DNA from: Bacillus sp. 103mf
Lineage (GTDB): Bacteria; Bacillota; Bacilli; Bacillales; Bacillaceae_G
Assembly (NCBI RefSeq): GCF_900116295.1
Contig: NZ_FPAF01000001.1
Span: 434,001 to 498,000, forward strand
Reading direction: 5' to 3'
DNA length: 64,000 nt
The stretch's first letter is position 1. Every line of letters starts with the position of its first letter. The notes beneath the pieces were generated by a model. The model saw only the letters and a program-made list of their open reading frames with translations, ran no database searches and was not told the origin of the DNA. The translations under genes were made by a program, and so were the position numbers. Positions 1-9,036 of the stretch are shown here, piece after piece.

Positions 1-155
1 TAATCATCCACACTATTATGTTTATTAGTTGAATAATCACGAAAATTAACAACTCTTAGCTGCACTGCTTCTTTTTCTTGTGCTTTTTTTAATATAGAAG
101 AACCAAATACACCTGTAAACATCTCTGGAAACAATGTTAAAATATCAATTTTCAT
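1..155 (-). CDS. trmD: tRNA (guanine-N1)-methyltransferase TrmD, 5' part only
   Basis: This is the N-terminal part (about 51 codons) of TrmD, which methylates G37 next to the anticodon of a subset of tRNAs to prevent frameshifting. The frame opens [13 protein letters not shown] and continues into a GVFGSS segment, typical of the family's SPOUT domain start; the catalytic knot lies beyond the window edge. Its ATG overlaps the rimM stop by one base (TAATG), so it is translationally coupled to rimM. Truncated only by the window boundary. Confidence 0.93.
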   Translation of the reverse strand, partial: MKIDILTLFPEMFTGVFGSSILKKAQEKEAVQLRVVNFRDYSTNKHNSVDD

Positions 156-670
156 TACAGTAATCCTTCCATCACATGAATGGTCACAAGCTGTTCATTG
201 ATGTTTACTTGTAAGACAACTTCCTCAATATACGGAATTAAAATATCTTGGCCTTTTGGCTGTTTAATGACCCAAACGTCGTTTGCGCCAGGAGAAAGAA
301 TTTCTTTAATTGTACCAATTGTCTCTCCGTCTTCTGTTACAACTGTACAACCAATAATTTCATGATAATAATACTCTCCTTCAGCCAATTCTCCAAGCTG
401 GTCCTCTGGGACTTTTAATAAAGAACCTTTCCACTGTTCTACTTCATTTACATTGTTATAGCCTTCGAATGTCAATAAATCAAAAGACTTATGACTACGA
501 TGAGAAGTAATCTTTACAGCTAATGGCTCAGCGCCCTTCTCTTGCCATATGTATAATATGTTTCCTACTTTATAACGCTCTTCTGGAAAATCTGTACGCG
601 AAACGACACGCACTTCTCCTCTAACACCGTGAGTATTTACAATTTTCCCTACATTAAACCATTTCGTCAT
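155..670 (-). CDS. rimM: Ribosome maturation factor RimM
   Basis: RimM helps assemble the head of the 30S subunit by binding ribosomal protein S19. The 171-residue protein starts [20 protein letters not shown], the usual family N-terminus, and carries a C-terminal PRC-barrel (residues about 95-170) with an LIPYIEEVV segment. I place the start at the ATG at 670; the frame also has an in-frame GTG at 679, but an AGGGG ribosome-binding site sits too close to that GTG and B. subtilis RimM starts at the equivalent of the ATG. It is followed directly by trmD and preceded by the khpA terminator. Annotation as RimM is secure; the start is less so. Confidence 0.93.
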   Translation of the reverse strand: MTKWFNVGKIVNTHGVRGEVRVVSRTDFPEERYKVGNILYIWQEKGAEPLAVKITSHRSHKSFDLLTFEGYNNVNEVEQWKGSLLKVPEDQLGELAEGEYYYHEIIGCTVVTEDGETIGTIKEILSPGANDVWVIKQPKGQDILIPYIEEVVLQVNINEQLVTIHVMEGLL

Positions 671-752
671 AAACAGCACGTCACCCCTGTTCGTTATATG
701 TCGTTAGCATCTCCATTCTCTTTGCTGAAGATGCGATTTATCTTAAAATGTT

Positions 753-786
753 AAAAAAGGGTGAGGAACAGATCCTCGCCCTTTTT
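753..786 (-). terminator. Rho-independent terminator after khpA
   Basis: Read on the minus strand, an AAAAGGGCGAGG arm pairs with CCTCACCCTTTT around a short loop and is followed by a T-run. It separates the ylxM-ffh-rpsP-khpA group from rimM-trmD. The near symmetry would also let it work on the other strand. Confidence 0.8.
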
Positions 787-790
787 ATAC

Positions 791-1024
791 TTATTGAATT
801 TCCAGCGTGACTTTTTCATTTTGATGATGTCCCGCTGCATATAAGATCGTTCGAATTGCTTTTGCAACTCGCCCTTGTTTCCCAATGACTTTACCCACAT
901 CCTCAGGATGTACGGTTAATCGATACTTCATCTCTCCGTTGTACAGTTCCTGTGTAACCTTTACATCTTCAGGATGATCCACAAGGGGTTTAACAATTGT
1001 TTCGATTAACCCTGACATAGCCAT
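791..1024 (-). CDS. khpA: KH-domain RNA-binding protein KhpA (YlqC)
   Basis: A 77-residue single KH-domain protein. The VIGKQGRVAKAIRT segment (residues about 45-58) contains the GxxG loop (GKQG) that grips single-stranded RNA. Orthologues (YlqC/KhpA) form a complex with KhpB in other Firmicutes and affect cell elongation. The gene follows rpsP by 8 bp, so it is co-transcribed with it. The ribosome-binding site is weak and a second in-frame ATG lies two codons in, at 1018, so the exact start is uncertain. A terminator follows immediately. Confidence 0.9.
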   Translation of the reverse strand: MAMSGLIETIVKPLVDHPEDVKVTQELYNGEMKYRLTVHPEDVGKVIGKQGRVAKAIRTILYAAGHHQNEKVTLEIQ

Positions 1025-1032
1025 TGCTTCAA

Positions 1033-1305
1033 TTACTTACCTTGTTTAGATAAGTGGAATTTCTCCATGATGCCTTGCTTAGAGAATAGGTTACGAACTG
1101 TATCAGATGGTTTCGCACCGTTTCCTAACCATTTTAATGCTGCTTCTTCGTTAATTTTAACTTCAGCTGGCTGAGCAACTGGATTGTAAGTTCCGATTTC
1201 CTCGATGAAACGTCCGTCACGAGGAGAACGAGAATCTGCAACAACTACACGATAGAAAGGAGATTTTTTAGCTCCCATACGTTTTAAACGAATTTTAACT
1301 GCCAT
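1033..1305 (-). CDS. rpsP: 30S ribosomal protein S16
   Basis: A small-subunit protein that binds 16S rRNA and stabilises the 30S body. It has 90 residues, the normal length, and begins [20 protein letters not shown] with the S16 signature followed by [19 protein letters not shown]. An AGGTGC-type ribosome-binding site precedes the ATG. It lies downstream of ffh and has its own promoter in the 100-bp gap, so ribosomal protein output can be uncoupled from SRP. Confidence 0.97.
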   Translation of the reverse strand: MAVKIRLKRMGAKKSPFYRVVVADSRSPRDGRFIEEIGTYNPVAQPAEVKINEEAALKWLGNGAKPSDTVRNLFSKQGIMEKFHLSKQGK

Positions 1306-1343
1306 TTATAAAGCACCTCCGAATATATTTCACACAGATAATA

Positions 1344-1373
1344 ATATTAGCAAAAAGAGTGACCCTTTGTAAA
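1344..1373 (-). promoter_or_regulatory. Candidate sigma-A promoter for rpsP
   Basis: On the minus strand TTTACA (1368-1373) and TAATAT (1344-1349) are separated by 18 bases, about 40 bases before the rpsP start. It would give rpsP-khpA a transcript independent of ffh. This is a prediction from consensus matching only. Confidence 0.5.
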
Positions 1374-1406
1374 GTATAATTTCTTAACAGAGCCATCTTT
1401 TTTTCC

Positions 1407-2756
1407 TTACATAAATGGAAACTTCAAACCACCTAGTCCTTTTTTCTTACCTTTTTGCATACCAGACATCGTTTTCATCATCTTTTTCATATCTTCAAAT
1501 TGCTTCAAAAGACGATTGATCTCTTGCACAGTTGTACCACTACCTTTAGCAATACGTTTCTTACGACTAGCGTTAATGATTTCCGGTTGTTCACGCTCTA
1601 ATTTTGTCATCGAGCGAATAATCGCTTCGATGTGTCCGATTTGCTTTTCATCAACTTGGACATTTTTTAATCCTTTAATTTTCCCAGCACCAGGAAGCAT
1701 ATTTAATAGCTCATCAAGTGGTCCTAATTGACGCACTTGTCCTAATTGCTCTAGAAAATCATCCAACGTAAAGGAAAGTGTGCGCATTTTTTGCTCAAGT
1801 TCTCTTGCCTTTTCTTCATCAACTGTCGCCTGCGCCTTTTCAATTAACGTCAGAACATCACCCATACCTAAAATACGCGATGCCATGCGTTCTGGATGAA
1901 ATACCTCTAGTGCATCTAATTTCTCACCCATACCAGCAAATTTAATCGGTGTGTTTGTAACAGCTTTAATAGATAGTGCTGCACCTCCGCGCGTATCACC
2001 ATCTAATTTCGTTAATACAACACCTGTTAAACCTAGCTGTTCATGGAAACTTTGCGCAACGTTTACCGCATCTTGTCCTGTCATTGCATCAACAACAAGG
2101 AAAATTTCATCCGGCTTTGTTACTTCTTTCACTTGTGCTAATTCATCCATAAGCTCTTCATCGATATGCAGTCGACCTGCTGTATCAATAAGAACATAAT
2201 CATGATGATCTTCTTTTGCTTTTGCAATTGCTTGCTTTGCGATTTCAACAGGACTTACTTTGTCTCCTAAAGAGAAAACTGGCATATCCAATTGCTTACC
2301 GAGTGTTTCAAGCTGTTTAATTGCCGCTGGACGATAAATGTCAGCTGCAACAAGCATCGGTTTCCGATTATGCTTTTTACGAAGTAAATTCGCAAGTTTA
2401 CCTGTTGTCGTCGTTTTACCCGCACCTTGCAATCCAACCATCATAATAACGGTTGGCGGACGGTTAGAGACAGCAATTTTACTCTGCTGGCCGCCCATTA
2501 ATTCTGTAAGTTCTTCCTGTACTACTTTAATAACTTGCTGTCCAGGCGTTAAACTTTTCATTACATCTTGTCCGACAGCCCGCTCAGACACACGTTTAAC
2601 AAAATCTTTTACTACTTTAAAGTTAACGTCTGCTTCCAAAAGAGCAAGACGAACTTCTCTCATCATTTCTTTTACGTCGGCTTCAGATACTTTCCCTTTA
2701 CCGCGAATTTTTTGCATTGTCTGTTGAAGTCGGTCGGCTAATCCTTCAAATGCCAT
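1407..2756 (-). CDS. ffh: Signal recognition particle GTPase Ffh
   Basis: Protein subunit of the signal recognition particle; it binds signal peptides emerging from the ribosome and hands the complex to FtsY at the membrane. The 449 residues show the N domain, the P-loop GLQGAGKTTT (about 108-117), DTAGRLHID (G3), TKLDGD (G4), and a C-terminal methionine-rich M domain ending in MMKTMSGMQKGKKK. Length and order are standard. It follows ylxM by 12 bp, the universal Firmicute arrangement, because YlxM acts on the SRP GTPase cycle. Confidence 0.98.
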   Translation of the reverse strand: MAFEGLADRLQQTMQKIRGKGKVSEADVKEMMREVRLALLEADVNFKVVKDFVKRVSERAVGQDVMKSLTPGQQVIKVVQEELTELMGGQQSKIAVSNRPPTVIMMVGLQGAGKTTTTGKLANLLRKKHNRKPMLVAADIYRPAAIKQLETLGKQLDMPVFSLGDKVSPVEIAKQAIAKAKEDHHDYVLIDTAGRLHIDEELMDELAQVKEVTKPDEIFLVVDAMTGQDAVNVAQSFHEQLGLTGVVLTKLDGDTRGGAALSIKAVTNTPIKFAGMGEKLDALEVFHPERMASRILGMGDVLTLIEKAQATVDEEKARELEQKMRTLSFTLDDFLEQLGQVRQLGPLDELLNMLPGAGKIKGLKNVQVDEKQIGHIEAIIRSMTKLEREQPEIINASRKKRIAKGSGTTVQEINRLLKQFEDMKKMMKTMSGMQKGKKKGLGGLKFPFM

Positions 2757-2768
2757 ATTGCCGCCCTC

Positions 2769-3101
2769 CTAATCTAAATTTTCGATAGCTTCAACAACTT
2801 GTTTTACTTGTTCATCTACATGCTCTTCTTCGCTGATTAGCTGCTTTAACTTTGCAACAAGTTGCTGCCTTTCTTGAAACTTTTGAAGTAATAATAACTT
2901 TTCTTCATATTCTTCAAGCATCGCTTCTGTCCGTTTAATGTTATCATACACTGCTTGGCGGCTTACTTCAAATTCTTCTGCAATTTCACCAAGCGATAGA
3001 TCATCGAGATAGTAAAGTGACATATAACTTCTTTGTTTTGGCGTTAACAACGATTGATAAAAATCAAACAAATAATTCATTCTCGTTGTTTTTTCGAGCA
3101 T
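2769..3101 (-). CDS. ylxM: SRP-associated helix-turn-helix protein YlxM
   Basis: A 110-residue protein with a sigma-70 region-4-like helix-turn-helix: [15 protein letters not shown] then [14 protein letters not shown] (residues about 30-57), followed by a charged coiled coil. Despite the DNA-binding look, the streptococcal homologue has been shown to modulate Ffh/FtsY GTPase activity. Position directly before ffh supports that role. A near-consensus promoter lies upstream (3144-3172). Start chosen at the ATG for [15 protein letters not shown]. Confidence 0.92.
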   Translation of the reverse strand: MLEKTTRMNYLFDFYQSLLTPKQRSYMSLYYLDDLSLGEIAEEFEVSRQAVYDNIKRTEAMLEEYEEKLLLLQKFQERQQLVAKLKQLISEEEHVDEQVKQVVEAIENLD

Positions 3102-3143
3102 GTTGAATCACCCTTTGTTAAGTGAATTACCTTTACATGAATT

Positions 3144-3172
3144 AGTTTACATGGAGAGTAAATGTGTGTCAA
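3144..3172 (-). promoter_or_regulatory. Sigma-A promoter for ylxM-ffh
   Basis: On the minus strand a perfect TTGACA (3167-3172) and TAAACT (3144-3149) are separated by exactly 17 bases, about 43 bases upstream of the ylxM start and just downstream of the ftsY terminator. Strong consensus match and ideal placement. Confidence 0.7.
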
Positions 3173-3202
3173 GTTTTTTTCTTAACAACTTAATTTAAAT
3201 TC

Positions 3203-3238
3203 AAAAAGAAAGAGCGGTAAACACCGCTCCCTCTTTTT
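3203..3238 (-). terminator. Rho-independent terminator after ftsY
   Basis: The hairpin GAGCGGT/ACCGCTC with a four-base loop is extended by A/T-rich flanks; CTTTCTTTTT follows on the minus strand. It begins 5 bases after the ftsY stop and ends the acpP-rnc-smc-ftsY transcript. Confidence 0.8.
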
Positions 3239-3242
3239 CTAC

Positions 3243-4232
3243 TTATTCCACTGCTGTTTCTACAAGGTCCGCAAATAATCCATATACATATTGTTCTGGA
3301 TCAAATGCTTGCAAGTCATCCATCTGTTCTCCCAGACCAACAAATTTCACCGGTACATCCATCTCATTACGAATCGCCAATACAATTCCACCTTTAGCAG
3401 TTCCGTCCAATTTTGTTAGGACAATACCCGTTACATTTGTTGCCTCACGGAATGTCTTCGCTTGACTTAAACCATTTTGTCCTGTTGTTGCATCAATGAC
3501 AAGTAGTACTTCATGAGGAGCACCAGGAACTTCACGTTCAATTACACGTTTTACTTTCTCTAACTCTTTCATTAAGTTGACTTTGTTTTGCAAACGTCCC
3601 GCTGTATCACATAACAAAACATCAACTTTCCGCGATTTTGCAGCTTGAATTGCATCATACATAACAGCTGCTGGGTCAGAACCTGATCCTTGTTTAATTA
3701 CATCTACACCAACACGTTCCCCCCACACTTCTAGCTGCTCGATTGCACCAGCACGGAATGTGTCGCCAGCTGCCAATAATACAGATTTTCCATCTGATTT
3801 AAATTTATGTGCCATTTTTCCAATCGTCGTTGTTTTTCCAACACCGTTTACCCCGACAAATAAAATAACTGTCAATGCGTTTTCTTGCACATTTAATTCA
3901 TTATTAAAATTACCGTCACCTTTATAAATCTCAACTAATTTTTCAGAGATAACAGCTTGCACTTCTTTTGGGTCTTGAATATTACGATGCTTCACTTCGT
4001 CTCTTAATTGGTCAATTAACTCCATTACTGTGGACACACCCACGTCCGCACCAATTAAAATTTCCTCTAACTCTTCGAAGAACTCTTCGTCAACTTTACG
4101 ATAACGATATACTAAATCATTTACTTTTTCAGCAAAAGAGTTTCTCGTTTTCTCTAAACCTTGTTTAAACTTCTCTGTTACCGTATCTGTTTGCTTCGAA
4201 ATTTTTTCTTTTAATTTTTTTAAAAAACTCAT
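3243..4232 (-). CDS. ftsY: Signal recognition particle receptor FtsY
   Basis: Membrane-associated GTPase that docks SRP-ribosome complexes. The 329 residues contain a short basic N-terminal stretch (the long acidic A domain of Gram-negative FtsY is missing, as usual in Bacillus), the N domain, and the G domain with GVNGVGKTTT (about 127-136), DTAGRLQNK and TKLDGTAKGG. It starts 15 bp after the smc stop, the conserved smc-ftsY pairing, and ends at a terminator. Confidence 0.98.
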   Translation of the reverse strand: MSFLKKLKEKISKQTDTVTEKFKQGLEKTRNSFAEKVNDLVYRYRKVDEEFFEELEEILIGADVGVSTVMELIDQLRDEVKHRNIQDPKEVQAVISEKLVEIYKGDGNFNNELNVQENALTVILFVGVNGVGKTTTIGKMAHKFKSDGKSVLLAAGDTFRAGAIEQLEVWGERVGVDVIKQGSGSDPAAVMYDAIQAAKSRKVDVLLCDTAGRLQNKVNLMKELEKVKRVIEREVPGAPHEVLLVIDATTGQNGLSQAKTFREATNVTGIVLTKLDGTAKGGIVLAIRNEMDVPVKFVGLGEQMDDLQAFDPEQYVYGLFADLVETAVE

Positions 4233-4247
4233 TCTTTCCCATCCTTC

Positions 4248-7200
4248 CTATTTGCTCGTAACAAGCTCTTCTCCATCATCCAAACGAACGGAAACAAGCT
4301 TGGACACACCAGACTCTTGCATCGTTACACCGTATAATACATCAGATTCTTCCATCGTACCCTTTCGATGTGTAATAACAATAAACTGCGTTTCATTACT
4401 AAATTTTTTCAAATACTGCGCAAAGCGAGCAACATTCGCTTCATCTAGTGCGGCTTCAACTTCATCAAGTACACAAAACGGTACAGGACGAACTTTTAAA
4501 ATACCAAATAGCAACGCAATAGCTGTCAATGCTCGTTCTCCTCCAGAAAGAAGACCTAAATTTTGTAACTTTTTCCCTGGCGGTTGTGCAACAATATCAA
4601 TTCCTGTATTTAATAAATCTTTCGGGTTTGTCATAACTAAATCTGCACGCCCACCGCCAAATAATTCACTAAATACGAACTGGAATTCTGTGCGAATTGC
4701 TTCGAACGTATAAGAAAAACGTTTTTTCATTTCTTCATCCATTTCGTCAATTACTTGATGCAACGTTGTTTTCGCTTCTTGCAAATCATCCCGTTGCTCT
4801 AATAAGAACGTATGACGCTCAGATACCCGCTCAAATTCATCAATGGCACCTATATTTACTGTACCGAGTTCTTCAATGGATAATTTAATTAATTTCACTT
4901 TTTTACGAGCTTCCTCGCTAGACATTGTCATCGTATATTTTTGTTTTGCAGCTTCAAAAGAAATGGTATACGTTTCCCGTAAATGTTGCAAGCGATTTTC
5001 TAACTCCACGTCTAAACGATTTATTTTCACTTCTTGATCTTTTAATACATCAAGCAAATATTTATGCCTACGTTTTGCTTCTTTTACCTCTAACTCTAGA
5101 TGTTCTAACCGTCCTTGTAAATCAAGACGTTGTTCACGGCGTGAGCTAATTAATTCCACAGTTTGATTTCTATCGTGCGTTTTCTTTTCAATCATACTTG
5201 TAATTTGTTCTTCGCCGCTAGAATTCGATGTCATTTCTTGTTTTAAGAATGCTAAATCTTCTTTTGTCTTTATAAGATTCTTTTTCGTTTCATCTCGTTC
5301 TTTTGTAAGGCGTTCTACTGTCTCTTTTTGGTTTGATAATCGTTGTTGCTCTTCAGCTGCTTGTACTTTTAGCTCTGTAATCTCTTTCTGTACTTTTTCC
5401 TTCGAAGAATGCTGCTCGCTCTTTTGTTTTGTTAACTCTGTAATCGTTATATCGAGTTGCATAATTTTTTCTTGCAGCTCAGTAAGCGTTTCTTCTATCT
5501 CAGTTTTTCGCCCTTGTATCTTTGCTTGATCTTGCAAAAATCCTTCTAGCTCTAAATCATAAATAGATAAACGCTCTTTAATGCGATGTTCTTCTAGCTC
5601 TAACTGATTCATTTCTTCTTTGTACTTTTGTTCGTCTACACGCTTTTCATCAATATATTGTCGAAGTTCCTTCAACTTCACTTCTTTTTCTTGTATTTCT
5701 TGTTTTAGCGCTCTAACATAGTTCTCTAGCTTCTCAGTCTTTTCTTCCATATCTATCAACTTTTCATTCCACTCTTCCAATTCTCGTTGACGTCCTAATA
5801 AAGAAGAATTTGTTTGCTTCACAGCACCGCCTGTCATTGAACCTCCTGGATTCACAAGATCTCCTTCTAATGTAACAATACGATAACGATACTGCAGCTG
5901 CTTTGCTAATTCATTTGCTCCTCTTAAATCACAGGCAACTATTACTGTACCTAATAAATTTGTAATCACATTTTCATATTTATTATCATACTGTACAAGC
6001 TCCGAAGCTATCCCTATAAATGAAGGATGCTGGTTTATAATACGAAGTTGCTCTATATTAAGCGCTCTGCCTTTTATAACACTTTGTGGTAAAAAAGTCG
6101 CACGGCCATGGCGATTTTGCTTTAAGAATGTAATTGCACGGCGCGCATGTTCTTCTGTTTGTACAACCACATGCTGCATTGCTGCTCCAAGTGCAATTTC
6201 CATCGCCACTTCATATTTTTTCGGTACAGTAAGAAGCTCTGCAATCGCACCTTCAATACCATGCAACTTGCTGTCACGCGCCTTTAATACTTCACGGACA
6301 CCTTGATAAAAGCCCGAATAATCTTCTTGCATTTCTTCAAGCATTTCTTTACGAGAACGAGCTTGCTGAACATATTGATATGCTTGATACAGCTTGGTCT
6401 CATTTTCACTATATTGCTCTTTACATTTCCCAAGCGTAGCTTCCGTTTGCTGCATGCTCGACAACAGATTTGTGATTTGATCTTTTATATGTTCATATTT
6501 TTCAACAAAAGTTGATTTTTGCTGTGCAATCGCTATGCCCATCTGCACATATTTTTCATTTTCTTTATCAAGACGCTGATTTTTGAAATCTCGCTGTTTA
6601 AATTGTTCCTCTAACATAGAAAGTTCATTTCGATAGCTAGCTTGTTGATTTAAAAGTTCAATATAATCACCTTTTAGATGTTCAATTTTCTCATCCAAAT
6701 TTTGTTCATATGTAGACAACAATTGTTCGCTGTCATGTAACTTCTGTTCTAACTCTTTCACATGACTTGCTAATTTCATTAATTCCCCTGTTCCTTGCAT
6801 GGCACTTCCTTCATATGCAGAAACTTTTTCTGTTAATTCATGAATGAGTGTTTCTAACTGCGCACAATGTGTTGTTGCATTGCGCTTTCTTTCTTTCAGC
6901 AGTTCACGTTGTCCCTCTAACTTTTCAAGTTCTTTACTAGAAAGAAGAAGAACTTCTTGTAAAGATTGAACAGACTCATCAATAGCTTGTACATTTCCAC
7001 GCACTTCTTCTAAATCCGCTTCATTTTTTTGAAGCAGTGTCGATAACTCCACTTCTTCATCTTTGTTATGTTCAAACTGCTCACGAAGCGCTTCCCATTT
7101 TTCATGTAATTCTTCAATTTCATACACAATTAATGCCGCTTCGACTTTTTCTAGTTCATCTTTTTTCTCTAGATAATCTTTCGCAATAGAAGCTTGTCTT

Positions 7201-7817
7201 TCAAGAGGTTCTACTTGTGTACTTAATTCATGAATAATATCTTCTACACGATTTAAATTATCTTGTGCCTCTGCTAATTTCCCTTCTGCTTTCTTCTTGC
7301 GAATTTTATATTTCAACACACCAGCCGCTTCTTCAAAAACACTACGGCGGTCTTCTGCTTTACTACTTAAAATTTCTTCCACTTTACCTTGACTAATAAT
7401 AGAAAACGCTTCACGCCCCATACCGGAGTCCATGAATAAATCAACAATATCTTTTAAACGACAAGACTGTTTATTAATAAGAAATTCACTGTCCCCAGAA
7501 CGATATACTCGTCTCGTTACGCTTACTTCGTTATATTCAATTGGTAGACGTTGGTCCTCATTATTTAATGTTAATGTTACTTCTGCAATATTTAACGCTT
7601 TACGTGTATCACTTCCAGAAAAAATAATATCTTCCATTTTCGCACCGCGCAGCGACTTTACAGATTGTTCACCAAGTACCCAACGAATTGCATCTGTAAT
7701 ATTACTTTTCCCGCTTCCATTTGGACCTACTACAGACGTTACGCCTGGTACAAAGTCAATCGAAACACGTTCCGCAAAAGATTTAAATCCAACTATCTCT
7801 AACCGCTTTAAAAACAC
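4248..7817 (-). CDS. smc: Chromosome segregation/condensation ATPase SMC
   Basis: Core of the SMC-ScpAB condensin that loads at parS and aligns chromosome arms. I start it at the GTG at 7817, which gives MFLKRLEIVGFKSF and 1189 residues; an AAGGGGG ribosome-binding site lies about 10 bases upstream. An upstream GTG in frame at 7841 would add eight unconserved residues and overlap the binding site. Walker A GPNGSGKSN is at about 31-39, long coiled coils flank a hinge (near GGSMTGGAVKQ), and the LSGGERALTAIALLF signature and Walker B VLDEVEAALDE are near the C-terminus. Confidence 0.96.
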   Translation of the reverse strand: MFLKRLEIVGFKSFAERVSIDFVPGVTSVVGPNGSGKSNITDAIRWVLGEQSVKSLRGAKMEDIIFSGSDTRKALNIAEVTLTLNNEDQRLPIEYNEVSVTRRVYRSGDSEFLINKQSCRLKDIVDLFMDSGMGREAFSIISQGKVEEILSSKAEDRRSVFEEAAGVLKYKIRKKKAEGKLAEAQDNLNRVEDIIHELSTQVEPLERQASIAKDYLEKKDELEKVEAALIVYEIEELHEKWEALREQFEHNKDEEVELSTLLQKNEADLEEVRGNVQAIDESVQSLQEVLLLSSKELEKLEGQRELLKERKRNATTHCAQLETLIHELTEKVSAYEGSAMQGTGELMKLASHVKELEQKLHDSEQLLSTYEQNLDEKIEHLKGDYIELLNQQASYRNELSMLEEQFKQRDFKNQRLDKENEKYVQMGIAIAQQKSTFVEKYEHIKDQITNLLSSMQQTEATLGKCKEQYSENETKLYQAYQYVQQARSRKEMLEEMQEDYSGFYQGVREVLKARDSKLHGIEGAIAELLTVPKKYEVAMEIALGAAMQHVVVQTEEHARRAITFLKQNRHGRATFLPQSVIKGRALNIEQLRIINQHPSFIGIASELVQYDNKYENVITNLLGTVIVACDLRGANELAKQLQYRYRIVTLEGDLVNPGGSMTGGAVKQTNSSLLGRQRELEEWNEKLIDMEEKTEKLENYVRALKQEIQEKEVKLKELRQYIDEKRVDEQKYKEEMNQLELEEHRIKERLSIYDLELEGFLQDQAKIQGRKTEIEETLTELQEKIMQLDITITELTKQKSEQHSSKEKVQKEITELKVQAAEEQQRLSNQKETVERLTKERDETKKNLIKTKEDLAFLKQEMTSNSSGEEQITSMIEKKTHDRNQTVELISSRREQRLDLQGRLEHLELEVKEAKRRHKYLLDVLKDQEVKINRLDVELENRLQHLRETYTISFEAAKQKYTMTMSSEEARKKVKLIKLSIEELGTVNIGAIDEFERVSERHTFLLEQRDDLQEAKTTLHQVIDEMDEEMKKRFSYTFEAIRTEFQFVFSELFGGGRADLVMTNPKDLLNTGIDIVAQPPGKKLQNLGLLSGGERALTAIALLFGILKVRPVPFCVLDEVEAALDEANVARFAQYLKKFSNETQFIVITHRKGTMEESDVLYGVTMQESGVSKLVSVRLDDGEELVTSK

Positions 7818-7844
7818 GAAAGACTTTCCCCCTTTATGCACAAG

Positions 7845-7871
7845 GAATCCCCCTAAGTATAAGGGGGATTC
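7845..7871 (-). other. Strong hairpin between rnc and smc
   Basis: GAATCCCCCT and AGGGGGATTC form a perfect 10-bp stem with a 7-base loop, ending one base before the rnc stop codon. There is no U-run after it on either strand, so it is not a canonical terminator. It may be a stability or processing element; RNase III itself cuts such stems, but I see nothing that proves this. Confidence 0.5.
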
Positions 7872-7872
7872 G

Positions 7873-8610
7873 CTATAAGTGCTCTTTTAATTTTTCCAAC
7901 GCTTCTTGGGCAGCATGCTGTTCTGCCTCTTTCTTAGACTTCCCACTTCCAAGACCTAATGATTCGCCGTTTAATGTAACGCGCGATACAAATTCTCGAT
8001 TATGAGCTGGTCCTTTTTCTTGCAGAATTTGATATTCTATATTCCCGCTACCATCACGCTGAATTAACTCTTGGAGTTGACTTTTAAAATCCATCACATG
8101 AGAAAAAGCACCTTCATTAATTTTCGGATAAACAACTGTTTTTAAAAATCCCCATACCTTGTCCAAACCTTGGTCCAGGTAAAGTGCGCCAACAAACGCT
8201 TCAAAGACATCCGCTAATAACGCTGGACGTTCACGCCCTCCTGTCATTTCCTCTCCCTTTCCTAAAAGGACAAGATTTCCAAATGATAGCTCATTTGCAA
8301 AACGAACGAGAGAAGGTTCACATACAATAGCAGCGCGAAGTTTTGTTAATTCTCCCTCACTCATTGTCGGATATTTTTGAAACAAATATTGCGAAACTGT
8401 CAGTTCTAATACCGCATCTCCAAGAAATTCAAGACGCTCGTTATCTTCATGTGGCTTTTTCCGATGCTCATTCACATAGGATGAATGCGTAAATGCTTGA
8501 ATCAACAACTTTTCATTTGTAAATGTAATACCTATTTTCTCTTGAAACTTTTTAAAAGCCTCTCGATATTTAGCTTCATGCTTCTTATCTCTATACTTTC
8601 TGTACGGCAT
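7873..8610 (-). CDS. rnc: Ribonuclease III
   Basis: Double-strand-specific endoribonuclease for rRNA and antisense-RNA processing. With the ATG at 8610 the product is 245 residues; a GGAGGGACC ribosome-binding site lies directly upstream. A longer frame (to 8667) lacks such a site and starts within the hairpin after acpP. The catalytic signature [10 protein letters not shown] is at about 58-67, a second acidic site [10 protein letters not shown] follows, and the C-terminal dsRNA-binding domain ends in [16 protein letters not shown]. Confidence 0.96.
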   Translation of the reverse strand: MPYRKYRDKKHEAKYREAFKKFQEKIGITFTNEKLLIQAFTHSSYVNEHRKKPHEDNERLEFLGDAVLELTVSQYLFQKYPTMSEGELTKLRAAIVCEPSLVRFANELSFGNLVLLGKGEEMTGGRERPALLADVFEAFVGALYLDQGLDKVWGFLKTVVYPKINEGAFSHVMDFKSQLQELIQRDGSGNIEYQILQEKGPAHNREFVSRVTLNGESLGLGSGKSKKEAEQHAAQEALEKLKEHL

Positions 8611-8637
8611 AGGTCCCTCCAGGTATATATGCTGAGA

Positions 8638-8661
8638 AAGCCCCGTATATAAACGGGACTT
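8638..8661 (-). terminator. Weak terminator/attenuating hairpin between acpP and rnc
   Basis: On the minus strand AAGTCCCGT pairs with ACGGGGCTT (9 bp with one G-U) around six bases, followed only by TCTC. The poor U-run suggests partial termination. This would let the very abundant ACP be made in excess of RNase III and SMC from the same promoter; that consequence is inferred. Confidence 0.5.
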
Positions 8662-8670
8662 CATCAAGCA

Positions 8671-8904
8671 TTATAGATGACTCTCTATGTAAGTCACAGC
8701 ATCGCCAACAGTAGCAATCTTTTCTGCTTCCTCATCAGAAATTTCCATTTCAAACTCATCTTCTAGTTGCATCACAAGTTCTACTACATCTAGGGAGTCA
8801 GCACCTAAATCTTCTTTAAAGTTTGCAGCTGGTGTTACCTCTGTTTCGTCTACTCCTAAACGATCTACGATGATTTTCGTTACACGCTCTAAAACGTCTG
8901 CCAT
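8671..8904 (-). CDS. acpP: Acyl carrier protein
   Basis: Carries growing acyl chains on a 4'-phosphopantetheine arm for fatty-acid and phospholipid synthesis. Using the ATG at 8904 gives 77 residues; the AAAGGAGGTGA site is nine bases from it but only three from the ATG at 8910, so the inner start is right. The modification site is Ser37 in [11 protein letters not shown]; the protein is strongly acidic as expected. It follows fabG and has its own promoter. Confidence 0.97.
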   Translation of the reverse strand: MADVLERVTKIIVDRLGVDETEVTPAANFKEDLGADSLDVVELVMQLEDEFEMEISDEEAEKIATVGDAVTYIESHL

Positions 8905-8986
8905 ATTCATTCACCTCCTTTAAAAAGTATAGACAAACTACTACTTTTTTAAATTCATCCGCTCTTCTCAAGACATTATATTTAAT

Positions 8987-9014
8987 ATTGTACAGAAAAA
9001 CGAGATGAAATCAA
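8987..9014 (-). promoter_or_regulatory. Candidate sigma-A promoter for acpP-rnc-smc-ftsY
   Basis: On the minus strand TTGATT (9009-9014) and TACAAT (8987-8992) have a 16-base spacer, about 80 bases before the acpP start in the fabG-acpP gap. No terminator is visible after fabG, so read-through from the FapR-controlled operon is also possible. Confidence 0.5.
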
Positions 9015-9036
9015 CCTATTTCTACAGTTTCTTCTC

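Noticed and set aside
7818-7841. Upstream extension of SMC to a GTG at 7841
   Set aside because: The eight added codons contain the ribosome-binding site and are not part of the conserved MFLKRL start.
7845-7871. rnc-smc hairpin as a terminator
   Set aside because: There is no U-run on the minus strand and smc-rnc coupling would be broken; kept only as a hairpin.
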